Positions 26,288 to 35,422 of a stretch of 61,750 bases of DNA are shown piece after piece (position 1 is the first letter of the stretch; every line of letters begins with the position of its first letter). Source of the stretch: an uncultured Acetatifactor sp. (GTDB lineage: Bacteria > Bacillota > Clostridia > Lachnospirales > Lachnospiraceae). The translations under genes and the position numbers were made by a program. Under the pieces are notes generated by a model. The model saw only the letters and a list, made by a program, of their open reading frames with translations. It searched no databases and had not been told where the DNA came from. The DNA is taken from the NCBI GenBank assembly GCA_910586775.1, contig CAJUJN010000024.1, forward strand, positions 1 to 61,750, in the 5' to 3' direction.

Positions 26288-27880
26288 ATGAAAATAAAGA
26301 ACAAAATATACGCTGACGCGCTCAATTCCATGCGTCTCCCCATCCTGCTCCACACAGCCGTATCCTGCACAGAAGGCATACTGACTGTATTCACCGCCAC
26401 CATCCTGGGACAGTTCGCGGATTCCGTTTTCCGCCTGGATTTTTCCCTGAGTATCAGAAGCGCAGTCTCCCTGGGGCTGGCACTGTTTGCAATGATCGCA
26501 TTCCTGCCGGCTGTGGCACTGCTGGCCAACATGTTTATGCTGAAGTACGCCCTTGTACATGACCGCATGATCATCGGCCGTTTTCTGGACAAAAAGTACG
26601 ATTCCATCCTCCGGTACGAACCGGGGGACATACAGAACCGTCTGGACTGGGATCCCACTGAACTGCGCTGCTACCTTGTGAACTATTTTGACAAAGGATT
26701 CATGATCCCGGTGACATTTGTTTTTTTGCTCTATAACGCGCTGAAATTAAGCCCGGTATACACCCTGATCGTATTCGCGCTTTCCACGCTGAAACTGCTG
26801 GTCCCGCTGGCGGTGAGAAAACTGGAAGGTAAATATGACAAAGCAAACCGGGACTATACCTCCATGCGGCGTTCCCTGGAGACGGAAATCACCCAACGCC
26901 CCTGCATGCTGACACTTTACGGCCTGAGCGAAGCCTTCGTGACAAAAGCGTCAGAACTTTACAAGGCATATTTTGACCGGACGGAATCAAAGCGCATCCG
27001 CCTGTCTTCTGCGGCGGAAGCAGTCTCTTCCTTCACCGGAACCTTCTGTACCCTGGCCATTCTGCTGTCCGGCTCCCTTCTGACAGCGAATGGGCTGATC
27101 ACGCCGGGAACCGTGGCCGCCATGTACGGTTATTCGGCCGTCTTCCACACGCTGCTGGAAAACATGGGCTTCCTGATCCGGTATACGCCCATCCTGAAAA
27201 ATACGGCAGAGCGGCTGGTTATGTTCTATGAAGATGCCGAGGAAAATACCGGTGAAAAGATTGACGAAATTACGAACATCTGTTGTGAGAACCTGTCCTA
27301 CGCCTACGAAGAGAAACGAGCGCTGTCCCGGATTTCTTTTTCCGTCCGCCGGGGAGAGAAAACGGCTCTCTGCGGTTCCAACGGAAGCGGCAAGTCCACA
27401 CTGATGAAAACCATGCTGGGCCTGCTCACCGGCTATGACGGAAGCCTGCGGATTGATGGCATGGAATTGTCAGCGCTAAACCCGGCACAGTACCGCAGCC
27501 ACATCGCCTATGCCCCTCAGGAGCCTTATCTTTTTGAGGGAACCGTACTGGAAAACATCCGCATCGGCAATCCTGATATGACCGATGCCGCGCTGAACGC
27601 TTTGTTGGACAGAATGGGCATCGCTTCCCTGGCTCAGCGTCGGGTGGCTGCGGACGGCAGCGGACTGTCCGGCGGTGAAAAACAGAAAGTATCCATTGCC
27701 AGAGCCTGCGTCCGCGGCACGGATTTCCTGTTTCTGGACGAGCCGGGAAACAATCTGGACCAGGCTACCCTGGACTGGCTCTGCGAATTCCTTCGCGAGA
27801 GCAGTAAAACCATTGTGTTTATCTCCCATGACGAACAGCTGACGGCATGTGCGGATCACATAGTGGTGCTGCCTGGATAA
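26288..27880 (+). CDS. ABC exporter half-transporter
   Basis: A 530-residue membrane-plus-ATPase protein. The first 310 residues hold about six hydrophobic segments. Walker A is GSNGSGKST (363-371), the signature is LSGGE (460-464), and Walker B is FLFLDEP (480-486); the H-loop is in FISHDEQ. AAAAGGAG precedes the ATG. It follows another half-transporter and probably pairs with it. In this protein the catalytic Glu after Walker B (DEP) is present, as it is in the partner, so both sites could hydrolyse ATP. Confidence 0.92.
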   Translation: MKIKNKIYADALNSMRLPILLHTAVSCTEGILTVFTATILGQFADSVFRLDFSLSIRSAVSLGLALFAMIAFLPAVALLANMFMLKYALVHDRMIIGRFLDKKYDSILRYEPGDIQNRLDWDPTELRCYLVNYFDKGFMIPVTFVFLLYNALKLSPVYTLIVFALSTLKLLVPLAVRKLEGKYDKANRDYTSMRRSLETEITQRPCMLTLYGLSEAFVTKASELYKAYFDRTESKRIRLSSAAEAVSSFTGTFCTLAILLSGSLLTANGLITPGTVAAMYGYSAVFHTLLENMGFLIRYTPILKNTAERLVMFYEDAEENTGEKIDEITNICCENLSYAYEEKRALSRISFSVRRGEKTALCGSNGSGKSTLMKTMLGLLTGYDGSLRIDGMELSALNPAQYRSHIAYAPQEPYLFEGTVLENIRIGNPDMTDAALNALLDRMGIASLAQRRVAADGSGLSGGEKQKVSIARACVRGTDFLFLDEPGNNLDQATLDWLCEFLRESSKTIVFISHDEQLTACADHIVVLPG

Positions 27881-27919
27881 TAAAATGTGTATCATAATAC
27901 GAACCCTGATATAAGTTGA

Positions 27920-28010
27920 GGCTGTCGCATCAGGACACTGCGGATGTTTTTGCGTGTGAGCATATATTGAGATACCATATTCTGTGTCGTAAATACTTTA
28001 TGCGGCAGCC
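27920..28010. repeat. 91-bp unit bounded by GGCTGTCGCAT inverted repeats
   Basis: GGCTGTCGCAT (27920-27930) and ATGCGGCAGCC (28000-28010) match at 10 of 11 positions as inverted repeats. Such GGCTGTCGCA ends occur in insertion-sequence relics, so this may be a solo small element. It fills most of the gap between the exporter and the convergent regulator. Confidence 0.45.
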
Positions 28011-28099
28011 ACACATTTACGAAATTGCAATTCTGTTTATACTGTTTTACAGCCTTCCGTTATACCATCAGTATCTGACCCGTCTGCATATATGATTTT

Positions 28100-29140
28100 T
28101 CAATCCGAATTAACCTCCGCTCTCCTGCGCTTCAGACGTTCGATTTCCCGCTTCTGCCCGTCAATGCTCTCGCCGGAAAAGGTATTATATTCCTCCCGCA
28201 GACACTTGATGATGCGCTTCCTGTCCTCAACAGCGGCATCATAGTCACCGAGAAGCTCATGTACCTGAGCCATGGAATACAGACCGTCCGAGATTCTGGG
28301 CGGCTCCTGCATGGTAAAGCATTTCTCATAATCCGCCAGCGCCTCTTCATATCTGCCCAGCTTTTTAAACCCGTCCGCCCTGTCGCAGTAGGACTGCCAT
28401 CTCTCCGGGTAATGCTCCACTGCCGCGTTCCAGTACTCCAGCGCTTTCTCCGGGTTTCCCTTGCCGAACATGACATCGCCCATATAGACATCATACTGCC
28501 CGGTTTTGGCGGCGCGAATCTGCTCAATATAGGGAATTGCTTCGTCAAACCGGTCATCATCAAGCATATTTTCGATAATTCCGTATAGTCCCCAGTAATT
28601 GCCGGGATTCTTTTTCAGGAAATTCTTGTAATATTCGATGACCTCAAAATGGTTGTCGTACCATTCATCCCCGCAGACGGCATTGTTGGCCTCCTGATAT
28701 GCCACCCAGCCGCCCTTTTCCTCCGGGTTCAGCTCCATTGCTTTCCTGGCGTATTCACTGGCCGTCTCATGGTCGCTGGCAGCCCGGTGATTGTACAGAC
28801 TGGCCAGGCAGATGCAGGCTCTGACATTTTTCGGCTCGCTCTGCAGCACACCCTCCAGGAACCTGACGCAGTGATCGAAGGTTTCCTGGGGAATCCTGCG
28901 CTCATGCCAGAACATGTTCTCGATACGCTCGAATTCCGCTTCGTCGGAAAGCTGGAACAGTTCGTCGATGGTGACGCCGAAGAAGACTGCGATGTTTGGC
29001 AGCAACGCAATGTCAGGTACGCTTGCGCCTGTCTCCCATTTTGATACTGCCTGGAAGGATACGCCAAGGTATTCAGCCAGTTCTTCCTGTTTTGCTTCTT
29101 TTTCCAGGCGTAGACTTTTTATCTTTTTTCCGATATCCAT
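28100..29140 (-). CDS. XRE-family regulator with TPR domain
   Basis: 346 residues. The N-terminal 60 residues are a Cro/CI helix-turn-helix (KIKSLRLEKEAKQEELAEYL, then VSFQAVSKWETG). The rest is built of tetratricopeptide-like helices (AREC-type repeats such as SLYNHRAASDHETASEYARKA and EALADYEKCF), a form found in regulators that sense peptides or partner proteins. The ATG at 29140 follows GGAGG. It is divergent from the Fic gene across a 308-bp gap that holds a 16-bp inverted repeat. Confidence 0.9.
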   Translation of the reverse strand: MDIGKKIKSLRLEKEAKQEELAEYLGVSFQAVSKWETGASVPDIALLPNIAVFFGVTIDELFQLSDEAEFERIENMFWHERRIPQETFDHCVRFLEGVLQSEPKNVRACICLASLYNHRAASDHETASEYARKAMELNPEEKGGWVAYQEANNAVCGDEWYDNHFEVIEYYKNFLKKNPGNYWGLYGIIENMLDDDRFDEAIPYIEQIRAAKTGQYDVYMGDVMFGKGNPEKALEYWNAAVEHYPERWQSYCDRADGFKKLGRYEEALADYEKCFTMQEPPRISDGLYSMAQVHELLGDYDAAVEDRKRIIKCLREEYNTFSGESIDGQKREIERLKRRRAEVNSD

Positions 29141-29190
29141 TTTGTCCTCCTGTCCCAAGGGAAAAACTGCTTTCTATTCGTTTTCCCTTG

Positions 29191-29302
29191 CTCAACTATT
29201 ATTAGATTTACTCCTGTTGCATCAGCTGATAGTGCAAGTATATATCAAATTCAGGTGATACGCAATCGACTTGGATTCTATTGAATTCTAATAATAGTTG
29301 AG
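29191..29302. repeat. 112-bp unit with perfect 16-bp inverted repeats
   Basis: CTCAACTATTATTAGA at 29191-29206 and its exact complement at 29287-29302. The unit is AT-rich and lies between divergent genes. It may be a MITE, or paired operator sites for the XRE protein, 51 bases upstream of its start codon. Within it ATCAGCTGAT is a further palindrome. Confidence 0.65.
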
Positions 29303-29403
29303 TATCAAAAGCAAATATGCAGCACATGCTATATTGGTATTCCAATTCATGCAAATGCAGAGTATGAAGGGGGAAAAAAATCCAACGCATCTGATTGAAA
29401 ATA

Positions 29404-29412
29404 TGGTATAAT
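29404..29412 (+). promoter_or_regulatory. Extended -10 promoter of the Fic gene
   Basis: TGGTATAAT, an extended -10 element, lies 37 bases before the Fic start codon. No good -35 box is seen. Confidence 0.5.
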
Positions 29413-29448
29413 GTCAATTAGCATTGAAAGATTAAGGGAGAATTTGAC

Positions 29449-30216
29449 ATGACTCGTTATGAAAAAGCCCTCACACTCTGGCAGCAGAAAAACATTACAA
29501 CAGACGCCGAACTGGCTGAAGCACTAAACGGCCACAGCATTGCCTTTGCGTACCACTCCGCCAGAATCGAAAATGAAAATGTCACCTGGCATGACACCAG
29601 GGAAATTTTTGAGCATGATGGCGTAACATCTTACACCGGCGATTTGCGTACCTTATTCGAAATCCGCAACGGGCGGGATGCCAATGAACTTTTCCTGAAT
29701 GCCTTTCAGCAGAAACGTCCTTTTGATGAAAGGTTTCTGAAAGATTTGCAGAAATGTCTGACACAAAATACTTATGACACGCGCAGATGGCAATTGGGTG
29801 AACTTCCCGGAGAATTTAAGCATCATGACTATGTAACCGGTAAGGAAGAAATCGGTGCCGCGCCGGAGGATGTACAGGAAGAAATCTCCGAATTACTCGC
29901 CGAGCTTCAGAATGTGTCAAATGAAAATGCCCTGACTGCCGCAGCTTATTTTCATGCGAAATTTGAGAATATCCATCCCTTTGCCGATGGAAACGGGAGG
30001 ACAGGACGCCTTGCCATGAATTATTTCCTGGTTACCCACAACCATCCGCCTGTTATTATTCATGAGGAAGACCGCCGGGGTTATTATGCCGCTCTGGAAG
30101 CGTGGGATTCCGGACAGGATCTGAATCCGCTTCGGGATTATTTAAGGGAACAGACTGCCAAAACCTGGGAAAAGCAGATTGCGCGGGCAGAACGGAAAAG
30201 AGCGAAGCTTCCATAA
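29449..30216 (+). CDS. Fic family protein, class II (self-inhibited)
   Basis: A Fic enzyme that transfers AMP (or another nucleotide part) to target hydroxyl groups. The active site HPFADGNGRTGR starts at His176 and is intact. The self-inhibitory motif (S/T)xxxE(G/N) is SARIEN at residues 37-42, so the inhibitory helix is in the same chain, which defines class II. It has 255 residues. AGGGAG precedes the ATG. No antitoxin gene is adjacent, as expected for this class. The target is unknown. Confidence 0.93.
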   Translation: MTRYEKALTLWQQKNITTDAELAEALNGHSIAFAYHSARIENENVTWHDTREIFEHDGVTSYTGDLRTLFEIRNGRDANELFLNAFQQKRPFDERFLKDLQKCLTQNTYDTRRWQLGELPGEFKHHDYVTGKEEIGAAPEDVQEEISELLAELQNVSNENALTAAAYFHAKFENIHPFADGNGRTGRLAMNYFLVTHNHPPVIIHEEDRRGYYAALEAWDSGQDLNPLRDYLREQTAKTWEKQIARAERKRAKLP

Positions 30217-30309
30217 TGTCTTTTCCGTCTGCCCCCACATATTTTATCGTTACTATGGAATCGTCAAATTACGGAAACCGCTTCACGAATCCTGTAACTG
30301 AAATGGTTT

Positions 30310-30864
30310 CTAATGTAATTCTTCCATCAATCCCTGCAGCAGCATAATATGATACTCCTCGTCCCGGATAATCCGTCTCAGCACCGCATTCACACATTCG
30401 TCATTTATTTTACGGATATGCGCCCTGTACTGGGCGATGGCGTCCTGCTCGGCTTCCACATCCGCACAGAGCATCCGCCTGGTATCCCGGGAAAGCGTCA
30501 GATATTCCGGTGTCCATACTTCCCTCTTTCCGCCCGGCTGCGTCACAGCAAAGCTGACTTCTCCGCCCAGAAGCTGAATCAACTCTCCCAATTTCTGTAG
30601 ATGCATCATTTCCGCCATGGCGATTGCCAGGAGTGTCCTTGCCAGAGTGCAGTCTGACAGGCACAGGCGATTCTCATTGTTGATATATTGGGTAATGGCT
30701 GACAGTTCGGATACCGGGCCGCAGTAATCGAATGCAAGCATGGCAGCATAATCCTGGTTCCTGCACTGAACCTGTATGGGGGGATAGGGCAGGTCAAGCA
30801 TGGCGGGTTTTATGCCGGACATACTGCAGCCAGTCGTTATGGGATGTCTGCTTTTTTGTTCCAT
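30310..30864 (-). CDS. Ferritin-like diiron/dimanganese protein
   Basis: 184 residues with a four-helix ferritin-like arrangement. Metal ligands are suggested by E-x-x-H type motifs: AEMMHLQKLGEL, DVEAEQDAIAQYRAH and RDEEYHIMLL. This pattern occurs in rubrerythrin/bacterioferritin-like and manganese-catalase-like proteins of anaerobes, which handle peroxide or iron. No rubredoxin-like Cys site is present. GAGGAAGG precedes the ATG. Precise subfamily is uncertain. Confidence 0.75.
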   Translation of the reverse strand: MEQKSRHPITTGCSMSGIKPAMLDLPYPPIQVQCRNQDYAAMLAFDYCGPVSELSAITQYINNENRLCLSDCTLARTLLAIAMAEMMHLQKLGELIQLLGGEVSFAVTQPGGKREVWTPEYLTLSRDTRRMLCADVEAEQDAIAQYRAHIRKINDECVNAVLRRIIRDEEYHIMLLQGLMEELH

Positions 30865-30974
30865 AGATGTACCTTCCTCATGGCAATTTATCTACCATAT
30901 TATATGAGGAGCCAGCTTATCTGTGCAGTTTTCCCCCGCACTTTTCAGCAGAACGGCTCTCTTCCGCTCCGCCC

Positions 30975-31388
30975 CTACAGCACCATAACCAAAGTCCCCG
31001 CCCCGATCAGCACCGATCCCACCAGCGATTTCACCGTAAATTCCTCATGCAGAAACACAAAAGCCAGAATCAGCGTAATTACAACGCTCAACTTATCCAC
31101 AGGCACCACCCTGGACGCCTCCCCTATCTGCAGCGCCCGATAATAACAGAGCCAGGACGCCCCCGTCGCCAGCCCGGACAGAATCAGGAATACCCAGCTC
31201 TTCCTGCTGATTTCATGCAATCCTCCCTGGGCATGGGTCAGAAAAACCATCCCCCAGGACATAAACACTACCACCACCGTCCTGATAGCTGTGGCCAGGT
31301 TGGAATTCACCCCTTCAATGCCAATCTTCGCCAGAATGGATGTGAGTGCGGCAAATACCGCCGACAATAACGCAAATACGAACCACAT
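30975..31388 (-). CDS. Small EamA/DMT-family transporter
   Basis: 137 residues with about five hydrophobic segments, forming a single EamA unit (FALLSAVFAALTSILAKIGI at the start, GASWLCYYRALQIGEASRVVP in the middle). Single-unit members act as dimers and carry small metabolites across the membrane. The ATG at 31388 follows GAGGAGG; 72 upstream in-frame codons are not supported. The substrate is unknown. Confidence 0.88.
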   Translation of the reverse strand: MWFVFALLSAVFAALTSILAKIGIEGVNSNLATAIRTVVVVFMSWGMVFLTHAQGGLHEISRKSWVFLILSGLATGASWLCYYRALQIGEASRVVPVDKLSVVITLILAFVFLHEEFTVKSLVGSVLIGAGTLVMVL

Positions 31389-31606
31389 GATAATACCTCC
31401 TCGTCTGTCAGATTTTTTGCTGTATGCTATCTTTCCCAAACGGTTCATCCTCCAGAACAATGTCTGTTGACCAAGCCGGTTCCCGGGGAAAAACTGGCGA
31501 AAGTACTGGATAAGGCGGCGGAGAGGCTCAGACAGGCTCCCCTTTGCCACCATCTCCTGCAATGGCGAAACCGTAAAACAGTACAAAAACATTACAGGAT
31601 ACATGA

Positions 31607-32944
31607 CTACAGAAACATAGCCATATAAAGCGGCAGATGAATCACCTCTTCCCTGACCAGAATGTCTTTTGTATACAGGATATATGCCTGCCCGATTTTT
31701 CCGCTGAATTTCCTTCTGAATTTGTCCAAAGAGGAATGCTTTCTATACACGCCCGATTTTACCTCCACAGGACATATCTTCCTCTTCTTTCTGATCAGAA
31801 AATCAATTTCCATATGGTTCTCCCTGTTATCCGTATCAGACCTGGAATAAAAATAAAGCCTGTGTCCGCCTGCCCGCAATTCCTGTGACACTATGTTTTC
31901 CATCAGCATGCCTTCATTAACATGCATCCTGTCCAGCAGAATGTCTCTGTACAGTTCATTATCCGTAAACCGGTCATCCATAAAGGTATGTGTCACCAGC
32001 AGGCCGGTATCCGCCATATAACATTTCCGCGTTGTATGTTCCTCGCTCATAGCCAATCCTACAGTTGGCTCCGTCGCGTTGTAACAATTGTTGACCACCA
32101 TGGCTTCCGTCAACCACATAAAAGCATTCTCATAATCACGGAACCTGGCCTCCTTCTCTATACTTGAGAGTTTATATTTTTTCTCGGTCTTTGAAAGCTG
32201 CGATGGCAGTCCATCAAAAACAGAAAGGACTCTCGCCTCATAACCTCCTGCAAACTTCGTGATATCCTGCCTGTACAATGTCAGAATACGCTTCTTCACT
32301 CTGTCAGTGTCCTCGAAATTCTTCGTCTCCAGATAAGCCGTAACCGCCTGCGGCATCCCTCCCACCAGAATATACTGCCGGAAATCATTCATCACCCTCC
32401 TGTGTAAAGCCTGGCCCAACGGACGAAGTTCCTCAAAACACTGCTTCAAATACGGTACTGTCGTCTCGTCTCCCATTGCCCATAAAAATTCTTCAAAATC
32501 CATGGGAAACATTTCCACATGTTCCTCCTCCGACGGAATGACAATGTTTTCCACATTCCTTTTCAGCGAAATCAGCGAGCCTGTCTCCAGATAATCATAA
32601 CGCCCGTCTGCAACCAGATACTTTATTAACTCTCTCGCCTCCGGGTACCTCTGAACCTCGTCAAAAATGACCAGCGACTCTCTCCTGTAAAGCGTTGTCC
32701 GATAATACGCTGATAACTTATTGAAAAACAAATCTAAATCGTTCCTGTCATTTTCGAATATTTCCCTGACTTCACGCTGCATATGTGCAAAATCAATCAT
32801 AAGATAACTTCTGTATTCCTTCTCACCAAACTGCCTGGCAATATAACTTTTGCCCACACGCCTGGCTCCGTCCAACAGCAATGCACAGCTCCCCTGGTCT
32901 TTTTCTTTCCATTCCAGCAAACGGCCATATATTTTTCGTTTCAT
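31607..32944 (-). CDS. ATPase of the DUF4143/AAA_14 family
   Basis: 445 residues. The N-terminal AAA domain has Walker A GARRVGKS (26-33) and Walker B LVIFDEVQ (91-98). The C-terminal DUF4143 part contains YFYSRSDTDN, MEIDFLIRKKRKICPVEVKSG, which has the D-x(n)-ExK layout of a PD-(D/E)XK nuclease fold. Such genes occur in many copies in gut Bacteroidetes and Clostridia; their function is not settled. AAAGGAG precedes the ATG at 32944. A relative with a different sequence is encoded divergently at 33369. Confidence 0.88.
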   Translation of the reverse strand: MKRKIYGRLLEWKEKDQGSCALLLDGARRVGKSYIARQFGEKEYRSYLMIDFAHMQREVREIFENDRNDLDLFFNKLSAYYRTTLYRRESLVIFDEVQRYPEARELIKYLVADGRYDYLETGSLISLKRNVENIVIPSEEEHVEMFPMDFEEFLWAMGDETTVPYLKQCFEELRPLGQALHRRVMNDFRQYILVGGMPQAVTAYLETKNFEDTDRVKKRILTLYRQDITKFAGGYEARVLSVFDGLPSQLSKTEKKYKLSSIEKEARFRDYENAFMWLTEAMVVNNCYNATEPTVGLAMSEEHTTRKCYMADTGLLVTHTFMDDRFTDNELYRDILLDRMHVNEGMLMENIVSQELRAGGHRLYFYSRSDTDNRENHMEIDFLIRKKRKICPVEVKSGVYRKHSSLDKFRRKFSGKIGQAYILYTKDILVREEVIHLPLYMAMFL

Positions 32945-33215
32945 AAAGACTCCTTTCCCTCTCCCGGAATATCCGGGCTGAAAACAGCTGGTCATTGTAA
33001 CACGCGTCTTTTTATTATTATATTCCGAAAAGGCAATCTTATACCGCTTCCGCTCTACACATAAAGGCACTTTCTTTTACCCTTGATTTTACACAAAAAA
33101 GCAAATTATTTCAAGATATTTTTTGCACATAAAGGCAATTTGTTTTAAATTGAAAGGATTGACTGCACTTACTTCTCATAATGTGCAGAAAAAGAAGTAG
33201 TGTAAATGCGAAGAA

Positions 33216-33310
33216 TTTCAGACTTATTTGTCGAAAACTGTCTTATTTTGCAAACTTTCAGACTTGTAAGTCAGAAACTATTGACCCAACCTCCTGTTTG
33301 GGTATATAAT
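33216..33310 (+). promoter_or_regulatory. Promoter with two operator-like repeats before the second DUF4143 gene
   Basis: TTGACC (33281-33286), an 18-base spacer and TATAAT (33305-33310) form a good sigma-A promoter. Just upstream, TTTCAGACTTGTAAGTCAGAAA is a near-perfect palindrome (written in two parts: TTTCAGACTTG and TAAGTCAGAAA), and a degenerate copy with TTTCAGACTTATTTGTCGAA lies about 40 bases before it. The placement suggests repressor binding. Further left, ACATAAAGGCA occurs twice (33061, 33127). Confidence 0.6.
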
Positions 33311-33368
33311 GTATGCAAAGAAAAGGATCCGAAATCCCAAAAAGACTACAATGTTCAGGAGATACATT

Positions 33369-34598
33369 ATGGCTGCACTGATTGACCGCCCCGAATATCT
33401 GGATCAGCTGATCCAAAATAAAGATGTGGATTTAGTCAAAATCGTAACCGGCATCCGCAGATGCGGGAAATCCTCGCTGCTGGATCTGTTTCATCAATAC
33501 CTGACAGACAGCGGACTGCCGGATGAAAATATCCTGCATATGAACCTGGAATCGCTGCGTTACCGGAATCTGACAGATTATCTGTCCTTCTATGATCATG
33601 TCAGCGGACATATCGCAAAGACCGGTAAAACCTACCTGATCTTCGATGAGCTGCAGGTCGTGGAGCATTGGGAAAAGGCCATAGAGTCCTTCCGCCTTGA
33701 TTTTGATGTGGATATTTATATCACAGGCTCCAATGCCTATCTGCTGTCAACCGAATTCTCCACTTTGCTTTCCGGCCGCTATGTGGAAATCCGCATGCTG
33801 CCGCTGTCCTTCCGGGAATTTCTGACCTTCTATGAATTTGAATCCGCCATTACAATGGAGGAAAAATTCCAGAAATACCTGCAGTTCGGCGGCATGCCTA
33901 TCCTCCGGGAATACAGGTTCAATGAAGCCAGGAGCATCCAGGCGCTGGAAGGCATTTATTCCACTGTTGTCCTGCGCGATATTTTACAGCGTAATCATCA
34001 GGCTGACCAGAACATGCTGCAGAAGATCATGCTGTTCCTCTGTTCCAATATCGGCAGCATCACTTCGCCCAACAGCATCGGAAATGTTCTGTCCGCTGAG
34101 GGCGACATTCAGAGCGGAAAAGGGAGAAATATAGCCGGAAAAACAGTGGACAAGTATATTGCCATGCTCCGCAGCGCTTTCATCTTCTACTCCGTAAGCC
34201 GTTACGATATCAAAGGAAAACAGCTGCTGAAGACTCTGGGCAAAAATTATATCATTGACATGGGATTCCGCAATATGCTTCTGGGCTACCGCGATGCGGA
34301 CAGGGGACATATCATCGAGAATATTGTATTTCTGGAATTGCTGCGCCGGGAGTATCGGGTATATATCGGCAAAGTCGGTGAAACGGAAGTGGATTTTGTG
34401 GCCGAAAAGCCCAATGATAAACTGTACATCCAGGTAACGGAAAGCATGCAATCGCCGGAAACCCGCGAACGCGAGCTGAAACCTCTGCGCATGATACCGG
34501 ATAATTACGAGAAGCTTGTATTATCCATGGACAGAAATTATATCACTTCCTATGACGGAATCAAAGCACTGAACCTGATTGACTGGCTGCTGGCATGA
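33369..34598 (+). CDS. ATPase of the AAA_14/DUF4143 family
   Basis: 409 residues. Walker A GIRRCGKSS (28-36), Walker B YLIFDELQ (89-96), and the family segments FDVDIYITGSNAYLLS and LSGRYVEIRMLPLSFREF. The DUF4143 end has VYIGKVGETEVDFVAEK followed by LYIQVTES, a nuclease-like D...Q layout. The ATG at 33369 follows AGGAGA; the frame extends 20 codons upstream past the promoter -10 box, so the upstream ATG cannot be used from that promoter. The biological role is unknown. Confidence 0.88.
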   Translation: MAALIDRPEYLDQLIQNKDVDLVKIVTGIRRCGKSSLLDLFHQYLTDSGLPDENILHMNLESLRYRNLTDYLSFYDHVSGHIAKTGKTYLIFDELQVVEHWEKAIESFRLDFDVDIYITGSNAYLLSTEFSTLLSGRYVEIRMLPLSFREFLTFYEFESAITMEEKFQKYLQFGGMPILREYRFNEARSIQALEGIYSTVVLRDILQRNHQADQNMLQKIMLFLCSNIGSITSPNSIGNVLSAEGDIQSGKGRNIAGKTVDKYIAMLRSAFIFYSVSRYDIKGKQLLKTLGKNYIIDMGFRNMLLGYRDADRGHIIENIVFLELLRREYRVYIGKVGETEVDFVAEKPNDKLYIQVTESMQSPETRERELKPLRMIPDNYEKLVLSMDRNYITSYDGIKALNLIDWLLA

Positions 34599-34687
34599 AT
34601 TCCAAAATTCCTTAGGAATTGTCACTCGCAGCGTTATTTCTCTTGGATTACAGAATTCGCGAAGTGGTTCCTGTAATCTACAGACAC

Positions 34688-34759
34688 TTCCTTACTGCCG
34701 GAAACCGCCTTCCCTGCTCCGGGGCATTATTCGGAAGGAATGTTTCCGGCAGTAAGGAA
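34688..34759. repeat. Perfect 18-bp inverted repeat between convergent genes
   Basis: TTCCTTACTGCCGGAAAC (34688-34705) and its exact complement (34742-34759) with an inner CCTTCC/GGAAGG pair give a very stable hairpin. It sits between the ends of two convergent genes, where it could stop transcription from both sides although no T run follows; a 72-bp MITE is the alternative. Confidence 0.6.
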
Positions 34760-34763
34760 CAGA

Positions 34764-35402
34764 TTACGCTTCAGCAATACCTTTTGCTGCAAGCATCTTT
34801 TTAATCCGTTTTATTGTTCTTTTCAAGCTTTCCGAGTTTTCACAGGCAGCGCTGATATTCCAAATCTCATCAATATATTTTCCCCATATAGAATTATAGG
34901 TAGAAGGCTTTTTGCCTGGTTTTTCAAAGGCTAACGCTTCTCTGATTAATGCTGCTTTTGATAAAGGTGCAATCTCCGTCAAAATATACAAACTTGTTTT
35001 ATATGGTATGCTATTGGAAATCTCCGAATCACCACTTTTCTTATCCGGTATTTCATCTACAGATATCCTGAAATATTTCGCCAACCCTTCTCTGTCTGCC
35101 ATCAACCAGGCTTCCGCCTCGTCAACTGCAAAATTGATTGCAGCATAATCAGCATTTCTTTTATCCGCTGTATACTTCTCCAATAACTCAATAATACAAT
35201 TGCCATCCGAATCAAAAACAGCTACCACAGGATACTTTTTTGCAAAGTTCAACATTACGTTTAAAGTTTCCAAAGCACGAGTACCATGGGCCCGAAAGGT
35301 TAAATCCTCAAATTCTATCTCTGTATCTGCCATACAGAATTTTATCAGACGTTTTGCAATCTCTTTTGTTACAAAATCTTCTCCCCCTATATATACAGTC
35401 AT
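34764..35402 (-). CDS. TOPRIM-like nuclease paired with an ATPase (putative defence effector)
   Basis: 212 residues. The TOPRIM pattern is visible: Glu8 in VYIGGEDF, Asp64 and Asp66 in VVAVFDSDGN, and Glu95/Glu97 in VDEAEAWLMAD, as in OLD-type and DUF4435-like nucleases. It starts 20 bases after the upstream ATPase gene with GGAGGT. Two-gene ATPase/TOPRIM sets such as PARIS (AriA/AriB) defend against phage, so I infer a similar role. Exact family assignment would need profile searches. Confidence 0.6.
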   Translation of the reverse strand: MTVYIGGEDFVTKEIAKRLIKFCMADTEIEFEDLTFRAHGTRALETLNVMLNFAKKYPVVAVFDSDGNCIIELLEKYTADKRNADYAAINFAVDEAEAWLMADREGLAKYFRISVDEIPDKKSGDSEISNSIPYKTSLYILTEIAPLSKAALIREALAFEKPGKKPSTYNSIWGKYIDEIWNISAACENSESLKRTIKRIKKMLAAKGIAEA

Positions 35403-35422
35403 TTTACCTCCGTCTCATTTTC

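Noticed and set aside
33309..33368. Upstream ATG for the second DUF4143 ATPase
   Set aside because: The ATG at 33309 overlaps the -10 box of the promoter, so it could not be on the mRNA; the ATG at 33369 has AGGAGA.
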